A DNA stretch of 64,000 bases, taken from positions 1 to 64,000 of the forward strand of contig JAEXYZ010000066.1 in the NCBI GenBank assembly GCA_023405135.1, written 5' to 3'. This DNA comes from Bacillota bacterium (lineage in GTDB: Bacteria > Bacillota > Bacilli > Bacillales_A > Planococcaceae). The notes beneath the pieces are model-generated. The model ran no database searches, was not told the DNA's origin, and saw only the letters and a list, made by a program, of their open reading frames with translations. Shown here in pieces: positions 33,549-43,619 of the stretch. How positions within the stretch are numbered: the first letter of the stretch is position 1; every line of letters starts with the position of its first letter. The translations under genes were made by a program, and so were the position numbers.

Positions 33549-34634
33549 TTGAAGTTACTACTCACATTAGATTTACAGTATTTTGCTGGAGAAAAAACGG
33601 AAAAAGCAACACCAAAAAAGAGACAAGATGCAAGAAAAAAAGGTCAAGTTTTAAAAAGTCAGGATGTAACAGCAGCCTTTGTATTACTTATTCTTTTTTT
33701 GTTCTTATTTATAATAGCTCCATATATGCTCGAAAATCTATTTGGTTTTTTGCATCAAGCATTTGAAAAAAATATGCTCATTGAATCGTTAACAGCCGAT
33801 ACTGTAATGAAAATTTATACCGATACATTAAAGGAAATGGCTTTTGTACTATTACCATTTATGCTCATTGCGATTGTTGCAGGCATTGCAGCTAACTATT
33901 TTCAATTTGGTTTTCTTTTTACAATGGAAACGATGAAATTTGATTTAAAGAAAATGGATCCCATTAAAGGTGTTAAAAAAATCTTTTCTGTACGTGCCAT
34001 TGTCAATTTATTGAAATCTTTATTGAAAATTTCGTTTATCGGTTCGGTAACTACAGTTATTATTTGGATAAATCTTGAAGAGGTACTTTCACTATCCTTT
34101 CAAAGCCCTTGGTATACTTTAACAACTGTTGCTAAATTAACTGGAATTATGGGTATTGCGGCTTCACTAACGTTAGTAATTATAGCTTTGTTAGATTACA
34201 TATATGAAAAATACGAATATGAAAAACAATTGAAAATGTCAAAACAAGACATTAAAGATGAATATAAAAACGCTGAAGGTGATCCTAAAATTAAGTCTAA
34301 AATTAAGCAACGCCAACGTGAAATGGCGATGCGACGTATGATGCAGGAAGTACCTAAAGCAGATGTTGTTATTACGAACCCTACCCACTATGCGATTGCA
34401 CTAAAATACGATGAAAGTATGGATGCGCCAACTGTAGTGGCGAAGGGTACCGATTTTGTAGCGCAAAAAATTAAGTTAATTGCAAAAGAAAATGATGTAG
34501 TTATGGTCGAAAATCGGCCGTTAGCACGCGCCATGTATGATCAAGTTGAAATCGGACAGCAAGTACCAGAAGAATTTTTCAAAGCAATAGCAGAGATTTT
34601 AGCATATGTTTATCGAATTAAACGTAAAATTTAG
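33549..34634 (+). CDS. flhB: flagellar export switch protein FlhB
   Basis: 361 aa. FlhB controls the switch from rod/hook to filament export. The N-terminus has LDLQYFAGEKTEKATPKKRQ, four membrane helices follow, then the cytoplasmic domain with the autocleavage motif NPTH (Asn277 to His280) and YAIALKYDESMDAPTVVAKG. The start is TTG 33549, eight bases after AGGTGG and one base after the fliR stop codon; an in-frame GTG at 33537 would overlap fliR. Compare YlqH at 7078, which repeats only the part after the cleavage site. Confidence 0.95.
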   Translation: MKLLLTLDLQYFAGEKTEKATPKKRQDARKKGQVLKSQDVTAAFVLLILFLFLFIIAPYMLENLFGFLHQAFEKNMLIESLTADTVMKIYTDTLKEMAFVLLPFMLIAIVAGIAANYFQFGFLFTMETMKFDLKKMDPIKGVKKIFSVRAIVNLLKSLLKISFIGSVTTVIIWINLEEVLSLSFQSPWYTLTTVAKLTGIMGIAASLTLVIIALLDYIYEKYEYEKQLKMSKQDIKDEYKNAEGDPKIKSKIKQRQREMAMRRMMQEVPKADVVITNPTHYAIALKYDESMDAPTVVAKGTDFVAQKIKLIAKENDVVMVENRPLARAMYDQVEIGQQVPEEFFKAIAEILAYVYRIKRKI

Positions 34635-34657
34635 ACCATTTTGTAGGAGGGACAAAC

Positions 34658-36691
34658 ATGAAAATTCGCGACTTAGGGGTTTTAGCTGCGGTTATTTTAA
34701 TAGTAGCAATGCTCGTCATCCCTCTACCGACATGGTTATTAAGCTTTTTAATCATCATTAATATCACGCTTTCTTTACTAATATTGTTAACAGCAATGAA
34801 TATGAAAGAAGCGTTAGACTTTGCAATTTTTCCTTCAATCATACTATTACTAACATTGTTTCGACTAGGGCTAAGTGTATCAACAACCCGTGCTATTTTA
34901 GCGAATGGTGATGCAGGGGATGTAGTTGAAACATTTGGTGAGTTTGTTACAGGTGGGAATATTCTAGTTGGTTTAGTTATTTTCATGCTATTAGTAATTA
35001 TTAACTTTATTGTTATTACAAAAGGTTCAGAGCGTGTAGCTGAAGTTGCAGCGCGTTTTACATTAGATGCGATGCCTGGTAAACAAATGAGTATTGATGC
35101 TGATTTGAATGCAGGTATTATATCAGAAAAAGAAGCTCGTGAACGCCGTGAGAAAGTATCAAGAGAATCAGATTTTTATGGAGCGATGGATGGTGCTACG
35201 AAATTCGTTAAAGGTGACGCAATCGCTTCTATTATTATGGTTGGGATTAACCTATTATTCGGTATTATAATCGGGATGCTTCAATTAGGGTATGAATTAG
35301 CAGATGCTGCTTCTCATTTTTCTAAATTAACTGTCGGTGATGGTCTTGTAGCACAAATTCCGGCATTACTTATTTCAACTGCAACTGGTATCGTTGTAAC
35401 TCGTGCAGCATCAGATGGCAATTTAGGTGAAGATATTACAAAGCAATTATTTGCTCAATCTAAATTGTTATATATCGCTGGGGGAACAATTTTCCTAATG
35501 GGTCTTTTCACACCAATTCCTGAATGGATCACAATTCCAATTGCCCTTGTATTAATTGCAGGAGCATATATGATTGATCATAGAAAACAAGAGGATCCGG
35601 AAGAATTGTTGGAAATTGAGGAAGAAGTTGCTACTGATACGATGAAGAGTCCTGAAAATGTCGTTAATCTTTTAAATGTCGACCCAATTGAGTTTGAATT
35701 CGGTTATGGATTAATTCCATTAGTTGATACTGCTCAAGGTGGCGATTTATTAGATAGGGTTGTTATGATTCGCAGACAGCTTGCTCTTGAGTTGGGGATT
35801 GTTATTCCAATAGTGCGTATACGGGATAATATCCAGCTGCAACCGAACGAATATCGAATCAAAATTAAAGGGAATGAGATGGCACGAGGAGAGCTTCTTC
35901 TTGACCATTACTTAGCAATGAGTCCTGGAGATGATGACTCTATTGAAGGTATTGATACAATTGAGCCTTCATTTGGCTTACCTGCGAAGTGGATTACTGA
36001 GAAAACAAAAGAGGAAGCGGAAATGCTTGGTTATACAGTGGTTGACCCACCAAGTGTTGTATCAACCCATTTAACAGAAATGATTCGTGCAAATGCTCAT
36101 GAATTACTTGGTCGTCAAGAAACAAAACAATTGATCGATCATTTGCGTGAAAGTTATCCGATTTTAGTAGATGAACTAACCCCAACACCTCTATCTATAG
36201 GGGAAATTCAAAAGGTGTTAGCAAAATTACTAAGGGAAAATGTTTCAATAAGAAACTTACCTATCATTTTTGAAACATTAGCAGATTATTCTAAATTAAC
36301 AAGTGACACAGATATACTAACGGAATATGTTCGTCAAGCACTAGCAAGACAAATAACTTCTCAGTATGTATCAGGTCAACCTTCATTAAAAGTGATTACG
36401 ATACCTGCTAAGTTGGAAAAACTAATTGCTGATAGCATACAACAAACGGATCACGGTAATTATTTAGCAATGAATCCACAAGAATCACAACAAGTATTAG
36501 AGGCAATTGCAAAAGAAGTAGAGAGAGTTTCATTTATGGAACAATCTCCAATAATTCTTTGTTCACCAGGAATACGAATGTATTTAAGACAATTAACGGA
36601 ACGCTATTTCCCGCAAATACCAATTTTATCCTACAATGAATTGGACGCTAATGTTGAAATCCAAAGTGTTGGGGTGGTGAATGTAGAATGA
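34658..36691 (+). CDS. flhA: flagellar export protein FlhA
   Basis: 677 aa. FlhA forms the nonameric export gate. Eight or so N-terminal membrane helices include the FHIPEP-type region (VSTTRAILANGDAGDVVETF, VVITKGSERVAEVAARFTLD, AMPGKQMSIDADLNAGIISE); the C-terminal cytoplasmic domain (about 350-677) binds chaperones and substrates. TGTAGGAGGG precedes ATG 34658. The stop overlaps the flhF start by four bases. Confidence 0.97.
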   Translation: MKIRDLGVLAAVILIVAMLVIPLPTWLLSFLIIINITLSLLILLTAMNMKEALDFAIFPSIILLLTLFRLGLSVSTTRAILANGDAGDVVETFGEFVTGGNILVGLVIFMLLVIINFIVITKGSERVAEVAARFTLDAMPGKQMSIDADLNAGIISEKEARERREKVSRESDFYGAMDGATKFVKGDAIASIIMVGINLLFGIIIGMLQLGYELADAASHFSKLTVGDGLVAQIPALLISTATGIVVTRAASDGNLGEDITKQLFAQSKLLYIAGGTIFLMGLFTPIPEWITIPIALVLIAGAYMIDHRKQEDPEELLEIEEEVATDTMKSPENVVNLLNVDPIEFEFGYGLIPLVDTAQGGDLLDRVVMIRRQLALELGIVIPIVRIRDNIQLQPNEYRIKIKGNEMARGELLLDHYLAMSPGDDDSIEGIDTIEPSFGLPAKWITEKTKEEAEMLGYTVVDPPSVVSTHLTEMIRANAHELLGRQETKQLIDHLRESYPILVDELTPTPLSIGEIQKVLAKLLRENVSIRNLPIIFETLADYSKLTSDTDILTEYVRQALARQITSQYVSGQPSLKVITIPAKLEKLIADSIQQTDHGNYLAMNPQESQQVLEAIAKEVERVSFMEQSPIILCSPGIRMYLRQLTERYFPQIPILSYNELDANVEIQSVGVVNVE

Positions 36692-37842
36692 AAATGAAAA
36701 AGTATACTGCACCTTCAATTGCAGAAGCAATGAAATTAGTTCGAGCTGAGCTTGGAGAGGATGCTGTAATTATTAATTCTAAAGTAGTTGTTACAAAAAA
36801 ACTATTCGGTTTAGTTCGACATAAAAATTTTGAAGTACTTGCAGGGGTAGACTATGTTGAGGCAAAACAGCCATCTTCTCGTTTACCTGATATGCAAGTC
36901 AACGCCGAGCCTATTATTAAATCGATGGAATTACCCTCACAAACGAAAGTACATATTGACGATTCGTTTACAAATGAGTTGAAAAATGAAATTTCAGATT
37001 TGAAATCAATGCTACAATCGATGCAAAGAAATTCAAGGCAGTCTGAATTACCAGAAGAATGCTTGACTTTTATTGATTTTTTAAAGCGTCAAGAGCTTGA
37101 CGATGAGCTCATCACCGTGATTAGTGATGAGCTTTTTGTACATCATGAAAAATCAATGTCTCCATTAAGTAATCAAGAGATGCAGGTAATTGCCAAAGGA
37201 ATTATAAGAAAAAAGTTAGCTGTACTGCCTATGGGTGGCCTTTCTTATAAACGAAAGTATATTAATGTTTTAGGTCCAACTGGTGTAGGGAAAACAACAA
37301 CAATTGCAAAGATGGCAGCTCGAGCTGTTCTTGAAAAAAAGAAGAAAATCGGTTTTATTACAACGGACACATATAGAATAGCTGCTATTGAGCAATTAAA
37401 AACTTATGCAAACCTTTTACAAGCACCTGTTGAAATTGTTTATAATGCTACTGATTACGAAGAGGCAATTGAAAAGTTTGCCCATTTGGATTTAATTTTT
37501 ATTGATACAGCAGGTAGAAATTATAAAGAAGTAAAATATGTAAATGATTTAAAAATGATTATTAACTTTGATGAAGAGGTAGAATCATTCTTAGTTTTAT
37601 CTTTAACCTCTAAAGAAAATGATATGGAAACGATAGTACAACAATTCGATGAATTTCCAATAGAGAAATTTATCTTTACTAAGGTAGATGAAACAAATTC
37701 TATTGGCACTATGTATAATTTAATGATTAAATATAATAAAGGACTTGCTTACTATACGAATGGACAAGAAGTACCAGAAGATATTGAAGAAGCAAATCTA
37801 GATAGTTTACTTGAATTGTTCTTTCAAGGAGAATTCAAATGA
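36688..37842 (+). CDS. flhF: flagellar SRP-type GTPase FlhF
   Basis: 384 aa. FlhF sets flagellar position and number. The N-terminal B domain (MKKYTAPSIAEAMKLVRAEL) is followed by the NG domain: GPTGVGKTTTIAKMAARAVL, ITTDTYRIAAIEQLKTYANL, LIFIDTAGRNYKEV and FTKVDETNSIGTMYNL. It overlaps flhA by four bases (ATGA) and flhG by four bases, matching the functional pairing of FlhF with its GTPase activator FlhG. Confidence 0.97.
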   Translation: MKMKKYTAPSIAEAMKLVRAELGEDAVIINSKVVVTKKLFGLVRHKNFEVLAGVDYVEAKQPSSRLPDMQVNAEPIIKSMELPSQTKVHIDDSFTNELKNEISDLKSMLQSMQRNSRQSELPEECLTFIDFLKRQELDDELITVISDELFVHHEKSMSPLSNQEMQVIAKGIIRKKLAVLPMGGLSYKRKYINVLGPTGVGKTTTIAKMAARAVLEKKKKIGFITTDTYRIAAIEQLKTYANLLQAPVEIVYNATDYEEAIEKFAHLDLIFIDTAGRNYKEVKYVNDLKMIINFDEEVESFLVLSLTSKENDMETIVQQFDEFPIEKFIFTKVDETNSIGTMYNLMIKYNKGLAYYTNGQEVPEDIEEANLDSLLELFFQGEFK

Positions 37843-38708
37843 GAGATCAAGCTGAAAAATTAAGAATGAAAATGCTAGAAAGTCAGGGTGCTTTAGGTAG
37901 GTCTATTGCAGTAGTTAGCGGTAAAGGTGGAGTTGGAAAAAGTAATTTTTCAACAAACTTTGCTATTGAATTAGCCAAATTAGGCAAAAAGGTTGTTGTG
38001 CTTGATATGGATATAGGTATGGGAAATGTCCATATATTAATCGGTAAAACAGCTCAACATAGTTTAATGGATTATTTAGAAGGAAGCGTCGCTTTAGAAG
38101 AAGTAATGTATGAAGGACCATTCAGCCTGCAATATATTTCAGGGGGCTCAGGATTATCTTCAGTTGTAGAATGGTCAAAGGATATGTTTGATTTATTAAT
38201 AAACGCATTTGAAGAACTTCAAAAATCCTACGATTTTGTATTGTTTGATATGGGTGCCGGCGCTGCGAATTGGTCAATTGATTTATTAACATCAATTGAT
38301 GAAATAATTGTTATATCAACTGCTGAACCAACATCCATCACCGATGCCTATTCAATGATGAAATATATTCATTTAAAAGATCAATATAAAACATTCTATT
38401 TATTATGTAACCGAGCTTATTCAAAAGAAGAAGGTCAAGAAACATTAATTCGATTAAGGAATACGATGCAGCGATTTTTATCAAAAGATGTAAATGTACT
38501 TGGTTCTTTACCTGAAGATCCGGTAGTAAGAAAAGCAGTACGCGAACAAGTTCCTTTTTCAATATCGTATCCTGATGCAGCAATTTCTAAAACATTACAA
38601 GTAATTGTAAATCATTTTGTTCATCATCAAATAAAAGAGGTTCATGCTCGTAATACAAATACATTTTTATCAAAACTGAGAAGTATTTTTTCGAAAGGGC
38701 GTGATTAA
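37839..38708 (+). CDS. flhG: flagellum number regulator FlhG (YlxH, MinD-like ATPase)
   Basis: 289 aa. FlhG stimulates FlhF GTPase activity and helps load FliM/FliY into the C ring. An activating N-terminal segment (AEKLRMKMLESQ) precedes the deviant Walker A VVSGKGGVGKSNFSTNFA; VLDMDIGMGNVHILIG and FVLFDMGAGAANWS give the switch regions, and the C-terminal basic amphipathic tail (NTFLSKLRSIFSKGRD) may bind membrane. It starts at ATG 37839 overlapping flhF. Confidence 0.95.
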   Translation: MRDQAEKLRMKMLESQGALGRSIAVVSGKGGVGKSNFSTNFAIELAKLGKKVVVLDMDIGMGNVHILIGKTAQHSLMDYLEGSVALEEVMYEGPFSLQYISGGSGLSSVVEWSKDMFDLLINAFEELQKSYDFVLFDMGAGAANWSIDLLTSIDEIIVISTAEPTSITDAYSMMKYIHLKDQYKTFYLLCNRAYSKEEGQETLIRLRNTMQRFLSKDVNVLGSLPEDPVVRKAVREQVPFSISYPDAAISKTLQVIVNHFVHHQIKEVHARNTNTFLSKLRSIFSKGRD

Positions 38709-39854
38709 TTGGAGTTCTCAAATAAAAGCAAGCTGTTAATTGTTGATGATTCTGCTTTTATGAGAAAGCTAATTAGTGACTTTTTTGAAGGAAATTCAAA
38801 GGTTGAGGTCATCGGTATAGCTCGTAATGGTAAAGATGCCATCAAGAAAATTCAACTATTAAAGCCGGATGTTGTAACAATGGATGTTGAAATGCCTGAG
38901 ATGAATGGACTAGATGCATTAAAATTAATTATGGAAGTATCTCCTGTTCCAGTAATTATGTTGTCAAGTACAACAGTAAGTGGAGCAGAAAATACTTTAA
39001 GTGCAATTGAATATGGTGCTGTTGATTTTGTTGCTAAACCTAGTGGAACAATTTCTCTCGATCTTCACAAAGTAAAGGAAGAACTCGTACATAAAGTAGA
39101 GCAGGCTGCACATGTTCCTGTTAACAAATTAAAGAAGCCTATTAGAGACAAAAAGATGAATATTACGAGCCTAAGCAACAAATTTGAATCCTCACCTTTA
39201 AATGAAAAATTTATATATCAAAAACCATCTAAAGAAACAGTTGCTTTTACGAAATCGAAAAGGGAATGGAGTAATTCTTCTAAAAAAATTATTTTAATTG
39301 GTACATCAACTGGTGGACCAAGAGCATTACAAGAGGTTATTACTAAATTACCAGAAACAATTAATGCGCCTATTTTAATTGTTCAACATATGCCGGCAGG
39401 ATTTACAAAGTCTTTAGCAGAAAGATTAAACAATCTTAGTAAAATAACAGTTAAAGAAGCTGAGCATGGAGAACAATTGCAAAATGGAACGGCATATATT
39501 GCTCCAGGTGGTTGGCACTTGAAGCTTCAAAAAAATGCTGGGAATTTTGTAATTCAATTAGATCAACAAGAGCCACCTCGTTCAGGACATCGCCCTTCTG
39601 TAGATGTAATGTTTGAAAATGTTAGTCAATTTAATGAGTTTGATAAAATTGCAGTTATTATGACCGGTATGGGGTATGACGGTTCTAAAGGATTAATTGA
39701 TTTAAAGAAAAATGGGAATGTAATAGCAATTGCAGAGTCAGCTGAAACGTGTATCGTATACGGAATGCCGAAAGCTGCTATAGAGACTAAACTTGTAGAT
39801 GAGATAGTAGAAGTTGACGAAATTGCACAAATGATAATGAAATATTTGCCATAA
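38709..39854 (+). CDS. cheB: chemotaxis methylesterase CheB
   Basis: 381 aa. CheB removes methyl groups from, and deamidates, chemoreceptors when phosphorylated. The receiver domain has LLIVDDSAFMRKL and Asp59 in VTMDVEMPEMNG; a linker leads to the esterase domain with the catalytic serine in LIGTSTGGPRALQEV, His in IVQHMPAGFTKSLAERLN and Asp in MTGMGYDGSKGL. The linker (about 130-185) is Lys/Ser-rich. It starts at TTG 38709, directly after the flhG stop. Confidence 0.95.
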   Translation: MEFSNKSKLLIVDDSAFMRKLISDFFEGNSKVEVIGIARNGKDAIKKIQLLKPDVVTMDVEMPEMNGLDALKLIMEVSPVPVIMLSSTTVSGAENTLSAIEYGAVDFVAKPSGTISLDLHKVKEELVHKVEQAAHVPVNKLKKPIRDKKMNITSLSNKFESSPLNEKFIYQKPSKETVAFTKSKREWSNSSKKIILIGTSTGGPRALQEVITKLPETINAPILIVQHMPAGFTKSLAERLNNLSKITVKEAEHGEQLQNGTAYIAPGGWHLKLQKNAGNFVIQLDQQEPPRSGHRPSVDVMFENVSQFNEFDKIAVIMTGMGYDGSKGLIDLKKNGNVIAIAESAETCIVYGMPKAAIETKLVDEIVEVDEIAQMIMKYLP

Positions 39855-39869
39855 AAGGAGTGTTGTCAT

Positions 39870-41951
39870 ATGGAAGTCAATCAATATTTAGAAATGTTCA
39901 TTGAAGAGAGTAAAGAACATTTACAATCTTGCAGCGATAACTTGTTAGAGCTTGAAAAAAATCCTGATGACTTAGCGATTGTAAATGAAATATTCCGCTC
40001 TGCTCATACATTAAAAGGTATGTCTGCAACAATGGGATATGAAGATTTGGCAGATTTAACACATAAAATGGAAAATGTTTTAGATGCGATTCGCAATGAA
40101 AAAATTCATGTAACACCAGAGATTCTTGATGTTGTATTTGAATCAGTAGACCATCTTGAAGAAATGGTTATGGATATTGCTAATGGTGGTAATGGGAAAC
40201 GTAATGTTTCAGAAACTGTTGAGAAGCTTAAGCGAATTGAATCTGGGGAGACAACTGTTGCAGCTACTGCAACTTCTACAGCAGCTTCGGAAGCGACGGC
40301 AGCTGAAGTTGCAGTTACAAATCTTGCTGTCGTCGTACCAAATTTAGAATACGATGATTTTGAGAAAACAGTTATTTTACAATCAACTGAACAAGGATTC
40401 AATGCTTATGAAATATCGGTAGCTTTACGTGAAGATTGCTTATTAAAAGCAGCGCGCGTTTATATGGTATTCGATATTTTAGAAAAAAATGGAGATGTAG
40501 TTAAATCATCACCAACTGTTGATAAATTAGAAGAAGAACAATTCGATCAAAATTTCCAAGTAGCATTTATTTCAAAAAGCTCAGCTGAGGAAATACAAAG
40601 TAAGATTATGAAAGTTTCTGAGGTTGATACGGTTATAGTCAATCCACTTTCTAAAGAGTTCTTTATCCAATCCACTACTGAAGAAACTGCTAAGACAGCC
40701 GTGCAAAAACAAGTTCCAGAGGTTGTTGCTAAACAAGCACAAGTTGTGGAAACTGATAATAACCAAAAATCACAGGCTCCTGCAAAAAATAACCATGCGC
40801 AGAGTAAAACGATTCGAGTTAGTATTGAACGTCTAGATATTTTAATGAATTTATTCGAAGAGTTAGTAATTGATCGAGGTCGTTTACAATCAATTGCTGC
40901 TGAAGTAAATCATTCGGAATTAAACGAAACAGTTGAAAGAATGAGTCGTACGATGGGAGATTTACAAAATATCGTCTTAACGATGCGTATGATTCCAATC
41001 GATACTGTATTCAATCGATTCCCGAAAATGGTTCGTACTTTATCCCGTGACTTAAAGAAAAAAATTAATCTTGAAATTCTTGGTGCAGAAACGGAGCTTG
41101 ATAGAACTGTAATCGATGAAATTGGTGATCCACTCGTTCACTTAATTCGTAACTCAGTTGATCATGGGATTGAAAGCCCTGAAGTTCGACTTGCGAAAGG
41201 TAAACCAGAAGAAGGTACTGTTGTATTAAGAGCTTATCATAGTGGAAACTACGTATTTATCGAGATTGAAGACGATGGTGCAGGAATTAACCGTGAAAAA
41301 GTTTTAACAAAAGCGATTTCAAAAGGTATCGTAACAAAAGAAGCGGCATTGTCTTTATCAGATAAACAAATAAATGAATTAATTTTAGCTTCAGGATTCT
41401 CGACAGCAGATGTGGTATCAGATATTTCAGGCCGTGGTGTTGGTCTTGACGTTGTAAAAACAACAATTGAATCTTTAGGTGGCAATATTTCGATTGAATC
41501 AACAGAAGGTGTTGGGTCAATATTCTCTATTCAATTACCATTAACTCTATCAATTATTTCTGTTATGTTAGTAGAAATTGAACAAGAGATTTATGCTATT
41601 CCTTTATCATCAATTATTGAAACTTCAATTATTAAGAATTCAGATATATTAAATGCACATAATCAAAAAGTGATTGATTTCCGTGGCAAAGTAGTTCCTC
41701 TAGTCTTCCTAGAAGAAATTTTTGAGGTTCCTCGAAAAGAACGAAGAGAGGATGAATATCACTCTGTTGTAATTGTTCGTAAAGGTGAGAAACTAGCAGG
41801 ACTTGTAGTAGATTCATTTATTGGACAACAAGAAATTGTTCTTAAATCTTTAGGTAATTACTTAACAAATATTTTTGCAATTTCTGGTGCAACAATTTTA
41901 GGAAACGGAAAAGTAGCATTAATTGTCGATTGTAACGCATTAATGAAGTAA
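39870..41951 (+). CDS. cheA: chemotaxis histidine kinase CheA
   Basis: 693 aa. CheA phosphorylates CheY and CheB. Domains: P1 Hpt with His46 in FRSAHTLKGMSATMGYEDLA; an Ala/Thr-rich linker (about 130-160); P2; a second Gln/Lys-rich linker; P3 dimerisation helices (ETVERMSRTMGDLQNIVLTM); P4 kinase with HLIRNSVDHGIESPEVRLAK, DDGAGINREKV and GRGVGLDVVKTTIESLGG; and the CheW-like P5. AAAGGAGTG precedes ATG 39870. Confidence 0.97.
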   Translation: MEVNQYLEMFIEESKEHLQSCSDNLLELEKNPDDLAIVNEIFRSAHTLKGMSATMGYEDLADLTHKMENVLDAIRNEKIHVTPEILDVVFESVDHLEEMVMDIANGGNGKRNVSETVEKLKRIESGETTVAATATSTAASEATAAEVAVTNLAVVVPNLEYDDFEKTVILQSTEQGFNAYEISVALREDCLLKAARVYMVFDILEKNGDVVKSSPTVDKLEEEQFDQNFQVAFISKSSAEEIQSKIMKVSEVDTVIVNPLSKEFFIQSTTEETAKTAVQKQVPEVVAKQAQVVETDNNQKSQAPAKNNHAQSKTIRVSIERLDILMNLFEELVIDRGRLQSIAAEVNHSELNETVERMSRTMGDLQNIVLTMRMIPIDTVFNRFPKMVRTLSRDLKKKINLEILGAETELDRTVIDEIGDPLVHLIRNSVDHGIESPEVRLAKGKPEEGTVVLRAYHSGNYVFIEIEDDGAGINREKVLTKAISKGIVTKEAALSLSDKQINELILASGFSTADVVSDISGRGVGLDVVKTTIESLGGNISIESTEGVGSIFSIQLPLTLSIISVMLVEIEQEIYAIPLSSIIETSIIKNSDILNAHNQKVIDFRGKVVPLVFLEEIFEVPRKERREDEYHSVVIVRKGEKLAGLVVDSFIGQQEIVLKSLGNYLTNIFAISGATILGNGKVALIVDCNALMK

Positions 41952-41980
41952 GAATGTAGATAAAATGAGAGGTGTAGCAA

Positions 41981-42418
41981 ATGAATGCTCTTGAACAGGA
42001 ATATTTAAAGGTCATTGTTTTTCAGTTAGCGGATAAAGAATATGCTATTCCAGTATCGAATGTTCAAGGAATAGAGAAGTTAATGCATATTACTCGCGTA
42101 CCAAAAACTGCGAATTATGTAAAAGGTGTTATTAATTTACGTGGGGTAGTAACTCCAATTATTGATTTACGTGAACGTTTTAACATACCTGTAGATCATA
42201 ATGAAGATACTGCAAGAATTATCATTATTACCCTTGATGAAATGGAAGTAGGCTTTGTCGTAGATTCAGCCAATGATGTAATTGATATACCTATTAATTC
42301 AATTGAACAGCAACCTGAAGTAGTAGGTTCAAATGAAGAAGAGTTTATATCTGGTGTTGCTAAACTTGAAAATAGATTATTAATCTTATTACATTTAGAT
42401 AAAGTTTTAAATCCATAG
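41981..42418 (+). CDS. cheW: chemotaxis adaptor CheW
   Basis: 145 aa, a single CheW domain linking chemoreceptors to CheA. VIVFQLADKEYAIPVSNVQG, VPKTANYVKGVINLRGVVTP and IDLRERFNIPVD are typical. AGAGGTGTAG precedes ATG 41981. It follows cheA after 29 bases. Confidence 0.96.
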   Translation: MNALEQEYLKVIVFQLADKEYAIPVSNVQGIEKLMHITRVPKTANYVKGVINLRGVVTPIIDLRERFNIPVDHNEDTARIIIITLDEMEVGFVVDSANDVIDIPINSIEQQPEVVGSNEEEFISGVAKLENRLLILLHLDKVLNP

Positions 42419-42480
42419 TTTTCTAACGATTAACAATTTTTGTTTAATCTGTTTAGATTGATTGAAGCGGGGATATATAA

Positions 42481-43113
42481 ATGAACCATAATCAAAAAAT
42501 AACTTCATTGCATTTAGACGTTCTAAAAGAGATAGGGAATATTGGTGCAGCTCATGCAGCAACAGCATTATCGGATTTATTAGGGAAAAAAATTGATATG
42601 AGAGTACCGAAAGTTGAAATGGTTACTTTTAATGAAATGATGGAGCTAGCAGGTGGAGCCGAGACAGTTGTTGTTGGTATTTTCCTTCGTATAGAAGGAG
42701 ATGCAGAGGGCAGCATGTTTTTCATCTTGCCAATTCAGCAAGCGAATCGGTTTATTCAGCATTTAATAAATGATGACAATTTTGATTTTAATCGTAATCC
42801 AATTTCTGAACTTGGACTATCCGCAATGCAAGAAATGGGTAATATATTATCTGGGTCTTATTTATCAGCACTATCAGATTTTACTGGTTTGAAAATTTAT
42901 CCAACAGTACCTGGCTTAAGTGTAGATATGTTCGGTGCAATTATTAGTATCGGACTTATTGAAATTTCAGAAGTTAGCGATAATGTCATTGTTATTAATA
43001 CATCCATTTTTGAAGACGGTTTTGAAAATTCTAAAGAAGTCAGAGGGCATTTCTTCTTATTACCTGATCCAGAGTCATTTGAATCTATTTTCAAAGCTTT
43101 AGGAGTATCTTAA
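42481..43113 (+). CDS. cheC: CheY-P phosphatase CheC
   Basis: 210 aa. CheC dephosphorylates CheY-P, and binding to CheD both regulates CheD and raises phosphatase activity. The two active-site repeats are LKEIGNIGAAHAATALSDLL (Glu17, Asn20) and MQEMGNILSGSYLSALSDF (Glu118, Asn121). ATG 42481 has GCGGGGAT upstream. CheD follows after two bases, matching the known CheC-CheD partnership. Confidence 0.96.
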   Translation: MNHNQKITSLHLDVLKEIGNIGAAHAATALSDLLGKKIDMRVPKVEMVTFNEMMELAGGAETVVVGIFLRIEGDAEGSMFFILPIQQANRFIQHLINDDNFDFNRNPISELGLSAMQEMGNILSGSYLSALSDFTGLKIYPTVPGLSVDMFGAIISIGLIEISEVSDNVIVINTSIFEDGFENSKEVRGHFFLLPDPESFESIFKALGVS

Positions 43114-43115
43114 AA

Positions 43116-43619
43116 ATGATCCCCTCTAAAAGTGGTCAAGTTATTAAAGTTGGAATTGCCCAAATGGATGTAGTTAAAATACCAGACACAATAAGAACTT
43201 CAGGATTAGGGTCATGTGTAGGTGTTGTTTTATATGATGAAACAAAAAAAATTGCTGGATTAGTACATATCATGTTACCGGAATCTAGTCTTGGAAGAAC
43301 GGAAACAATAAATGTTGCAAAATTTGCGGATTCAGGAATTCAGGCGCTTATAGCAATGTTAAAGCTAGAAGGTGTCCAACCATTTCGTTTAAAGGCAAAA
43401 ATTGCTGGTGGAGCTCAAATGTTTAAATTTACTTCTGATAAAGATTCAATGCGCATTGGCCCTCGTAATGTTGAAGCAGTGAAAAAGGAACTTAAAAAAA
43501 ATAGTATTCCGATTATTGCAGAAGACACTGGTGGCAATAGTGGACGAACGATCGAGTTTAACCCTGCTACTTGCAAACTGAGCATACGTACAGTGAATCA
43601 AGGAGTGAGTGAAATATAA
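43116..43619 (+). CDS. cheD: chemoreceptor deamidase CheD
   Basis: 167 aa. CheD deamidates receptor glutamines. The catalytic Cys34 (SGLGSCVGVVLYD) and His51 (IAGLVHIMLPES) are in place, and KIAGGAQMFKF is conserved. It starts two bases after cheC and overlaps the next small gene by one base (TAATG). Confidence 0.96.
   Translation: MIPSKSGQVIKVGIAQMDVVKIPDTIRTSGLGSCVGVVLYDETKKIAGLVHIMLPESSLGRTETINVAKFADSGIQALIAMLKLEGVQPFRLKAKIAGGAQMFKFTSDKDSMRIGPRNVEAVKKELKKNSIPIIAEDTGGNSGRTIEFNPATCKLSIRTVNQGVSEI

Noticed and set aside
40106..40402. Antisense open frame in the cheA linker region
   Set aside because: It arises from the low-complexity Ala/Thr-rich linker; no ribosome site or promoter supports it.
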